NCBI GenBank assembly: GCA_009779655.1
Contig: WRDV01000035.1
Span: 1-9,086 of the forward strand
Reading direction: 5' to 3'
Source: Dehalococcoidia bacterium
GTDB taxonomy: Bacteria > Chloroflexota > Dehalococcoidia > Dehalococcoidales > UBA1222
Length of the DNA stretch: 9,086 nucleotides
Of this stretch, positions 7,501 to 9,086 are shown piece by piece; the stretch's first letter is position 1; every line of letters starts with the position of its first letter. Made by a program: the position numbers and the translations under genes. The notes below the pieces were generated by a model. That model did no database searches and had not been told where the DNA came from. It was given only the letters and a program-made list of their open reading frames with translations.

Positions 7501-7724
7501 TGATAGATGTCATACGCGACGGTACAGTTGACGGAGTAGTCAATACAATGACAGGAGGCCGTGTTCCGCAGCGCGACGGGTTTGAAATTCGCAGAGCCGC
7601 CGCAGAAAAACGTATCCCCTGCTTCACATCACTAGATACTATTGCAGCGCTGTCTCAAGTACTGGATGACGGCAGTCATATTTACAGTGTTAAACCACTG
7701 CCGAGCTATCGTAACAATAAATAG
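4503..7724 (+). CDS. carB: Carbamoyl-phosphate synthase large subunit
   Basis: CarB makes carbamoyl phosphate from bicarbonate, ammonia delivered by CarA, and two ATP. From TTG 4503 it has 1073 residues, the usual length. An upstream GTG (4476, 1082 residues) or ATG (4479) is possible but lacks an SD. The two halves are both complete. The carboxyphosphate half has [16 protein letters not shown] (11-26), the ATP-grasp glycine loop MGGTGGGIA (172-180), [11 protein letters not shown] and [20 protein letters not shown] (from 296). An oligomerisation region (about 400-545) follows. The carbamoyl-phosphate half has [20 protein letters not shown] (from 552), [27 protein letters not shown] and ELNPRASRT (from 837). 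An MGS-like allosteric domain (about 938-1073) keeps [13 protein letters not shown] and VVNTMTGGR, so feedback by UMP or a similar effector is likely. The carA overlap of 11 nt suggests coupled translation and matched subunit amounts. Confidence 0.96.
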   Translation: [1073 protein letters not shown]

Positions 7725-7751
7725 ACCTAAAACATATAGCTATAACTTATT

Positions 7752-8540
7752 ATGTCAACAACAATAAACATGCCCATACGTAATCAAGCTCAGGTGACCT
7801 GCAACTGTCAGCTAACAGATGGTTTACATCTGTTGCAGGTAAATGCTCCTGGAATCGCAGCCGCAGCTTTGCCCGGGCAATTCGCCATGCTGCATTGCAA
7901 CGGCAGTGCTTTCCTGCGCCGTCCGTTAAGTATTCACCGTATCAATGCTGAAAAAACTCTCTTGTCTTTCTTGTTCGCAGTATTAGGCAACGGCACCCAA
8001 TGGCTGTCACAAACCAAGGCAGGCGATATGATAGACGTGCTTGGGCCGATGGGAAACGGCTTCAATCTCCTGCCATCCTCCAGCGAGATATTGTTGCTGG
8101 CAGGGGGCTTAGGACTTGCTCCGTTAGTATTTCTGGCAGAGGAAGCCTTAGTGCGCGGGATATGCGTTAATTTAGCATACGGCACCGCTACCAACCAACG
8201 CTACAATAGCCGGCTTTTGCCGAGAGGATTGCGCTTAATTGAGTTTACCGATGACGGCACTTACGGACAGCGCGGATTAGTCACAGAGTGCTTGCCGGAT
8301 TTTCCTAACGCAAATCAAATATTCGCCTGCGGCCCACTACCGATGTATCGCACTATGGCACAACATCCTAACACCAAAAACCGCGAGGTTCAAGTATCAC
8401 TTGAAACACGTATGGCGTGCGGCCTTGGCGTATGCTATGGATGTACAATCAGTACACTGTCCGGTCTTAAGCAGGTATGCCACCACGGACCTGTGTTCAC
8501 TCTTGATAACGTAGTATGGGATGAGATAGTATCGCCATAA
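7752..8540 (+). CDS. pyrK: Dihydroorotate dehydrogenase electron-transfer subunit PyrK
   Basis: PyrK is the FAD and [2Fe-2S] subunit of class 1B dihydroorotate dehydrogenase. It passes electrons from the FMN-bearing PyrD core to NAD. At 262 residues it has family length. The flavin-binding RRPLSIH is at 56-62, followed by GPMGNGF. The nucleotide-binding LLAGGLGLAPLVFLA starts at 115, with FACGPLPM at 191-198. The iron-sulfur cysteines are Cys223, Cys228, Cys231 and Cys243 (C-x4-C-x2-C-x11-C), in RMACGLGVCYGC. All four ligands are present, so an active cluster is expected. It lies 27 nt after carB. I see no SD before ATG 7752, so initiation may depend on reading through from carB, or a different start may be used; the ATG at 7770 (Met7) also lacks one. 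The related SudB/NfnA-type flavoproteins share this fold, but the pyr context favours PyrK. The partner pyrD is not in the window. Confidence 0.92.
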   Translation: MSTTINMPIRNQAQVTCNCQLTDGLHLLQVNAPGIAAAALPGQFAMLHCNGSAFLRRPLSIHRINAEKTLLSFLFAVLGNGTQWLSQTKAGDMIDVLGPMGNGFNLLPSSSEILLLAGGLGLAPLVFLAEEALVRGICVNLAYGTATNQRYNSRLLPRGLRLIEFTDDGTYGQRGLVTECLPDFPNANQIFACGPLPMYRTMAQHPNTKNREVQVSLETRMACGLGVCYGCTISTLSGLKQVCHHGPVFTLDNVVWDEIVSP

Positions 8541-8608
8541 TCAGATAAACTCGCTGTTGTTACGGTATAGTGCAGAGTGCGAGCATTAGTTATTGCGAAA
8601 GGTAATTT

Positions 8609-9086
8609 ATGCAGATAAGCGGAATTTGGAATAATATCACTGAACTTGCGCAGGAAAGCCCCAAAACTTTTGAGAACGCATATAAGCATCAACTTCTTGA
8701 AAGGCTCCGTGAGTTTATTGATACCTCCAAAATTACCATGAACGCTAAGCGTTGGGAAATTGACAAAGTGAACCATATGGGTGTTGAAGTCTTTGATGAC
8801 AGCACCATCGTTTATTTTTCTAGCGAACACGAACACTTTTGGCGACATGACAACAGCGCAGACTATGATTTTATTGATAAAACTACATCTTTTATGAAGG
8901 GCTTACTTACAGGGCAAACTCTCTTTGAACGTTCTTACTGCGGAGAAAAGCTGGTTAGTATGGCCTATTACATTAAAGCAAACGGTTCCGGGGAATGGGC
9001 TTTACAACAGAAAGTCTTTACAGCGTTATTCAGAAACCTATTTCGTTTTCCCGAAAAGGTGCATAAAACCGAAATAATAGAATTTA
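8609..9086 (+). CDS. Unrecognised protein, N-terminal part, runs off the window
   Basis: An open frame from ATG 8609 continues for 159 codons to the window edge without a stop. AAAGG (8598-8602) lies 6 nt before the ATG, so the start is well supported. The protein begins MQISGIWNNITELAQESP. It is rich in charged and aromatic residues and has no signal peptide or membrane segment in the visible part. An amphipathic helical stretch (about 19-37, FENAYKHQLLERLREFID) is followed by a likely beta region, a histidine-rich EHEHFWRH (73-80), and FMKGLLTGQTLFERSYCGEKLVSMAYYIKANG (95-126). I do not recognise a family. It follows pyrK by 68 nt on the same strand, the widest gap in the run. That gap has no convincing terminator or promoter (only a 5-bp stem CTCGC/GCGAG at 8550-8583), so it could be co-transcribed or independent. 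The reading frame is real in my view; the function is unknown. Confidence 0.7.
   Translation, partial: MQISGIWNNITELAQESPKTFENAYKHQLLERLREFIDTSKITMNAKRWEIDKVNHMGVEVFDDSTIVYFSSEHEHFWRHDNSADYDFIDKTTSFMKGLLTGQTLFERSYCGEKLVSMAYYIKANGSGEWALQQKVFTALFRNLFRFPEKVHKTEIIEF

Noticed and set aside
7735..7744. Perfect 10-bp palindrome TATAGCTATA in the carB-pyrK gap
   Set aside because: It is too short and AT-rich to call a hairpin or operator; no promoter pair fits around it.
8435..8848. 137-codon open frame on the - strand covering the pyrK end and the start of the next gene
   Set aside because: It runs across two better-supported + strand genes, has no family motif, and looks like an antisense shadow.
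1..9086. Search for a novel defence, mobile or CRISPR-like system
   Set aside because: Almost all of the window is filled by conserved pyrimidine genes; I saw no repeat arrays, recombinase, tRNA or attachment site.

Overview
The window is a compact operon for de novo pyrimidine (UMP) synthesis on the + strand, preceded by a broken GMP synthase fragment on the - strand and followed by the start of an unrecognised gene. Gene order is pyrR-pyrB-pyrC-carA-carB-pyrK (579-8540). The genes are packed tightly (gaps of 1, 6 and 13 nt, an 11-nt overlap, then 27 nt), which implies one transcript. By eye the GC content is just under 50 percent. The PyrR-type leader and a PyrK-type electron-transfer subunit point to a bacterium that uses an NAD-linked (class 1B) dihydroorotate dehydrogenase. 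This is typical of Firmicutes-like lineages and of some Chloroflexi such as Dehalococcoidia. The protein flavour and gene order make the second group a tentative guess only.

Region by region: 1-53 holds nothing I can name. Positions 54-455 (- strand) encode about 98 residues of clear GuaA C-terminal homology with both ends missing, so this is a relic. A plausible sigma-70 promoter (427-456) lies in the non-homologous front part of that reading frame and fires the other way. The leader, about 463-578, contains a textbook PyrR-binding motif (AGTCCAGAGAGGCT, 499-512). It also contains two mutually exclusive helices: a 10-bp antiterminator (511-520 with 545-554) and an 8-bp terminator-like hairpin (543-550 with 565-572). 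The 3' arm of the latter hairpin contains the whole pyrR Shine-Dalgarno, so it could act at transcription, at translation, or both.

The enzymes work in order. CarAB makes carbamoyl phosphate, PyrB joins it to aspartate, PyrC closes the ring to dihydroorotate, and PyrK passes electrons from the dihydroorotate dehydrogenase core to NAD. The core subunit (PyrD), PyrE and PyrF are not in the window. PyrR senses UMP and would shut the operon through the leader. CarB also has an intact C-terminal allosteric domain, giving a second, enzyme-level control.

The window looks mostly ordinary. The points worth a second look are the leader hairpin that hides the SD, the guaA relic, unusual residues around the CarA glutaminase active site, the probable TTG start of carB, the PyrK without an adjacent PyrD, and the unknown gene running off the right edge.
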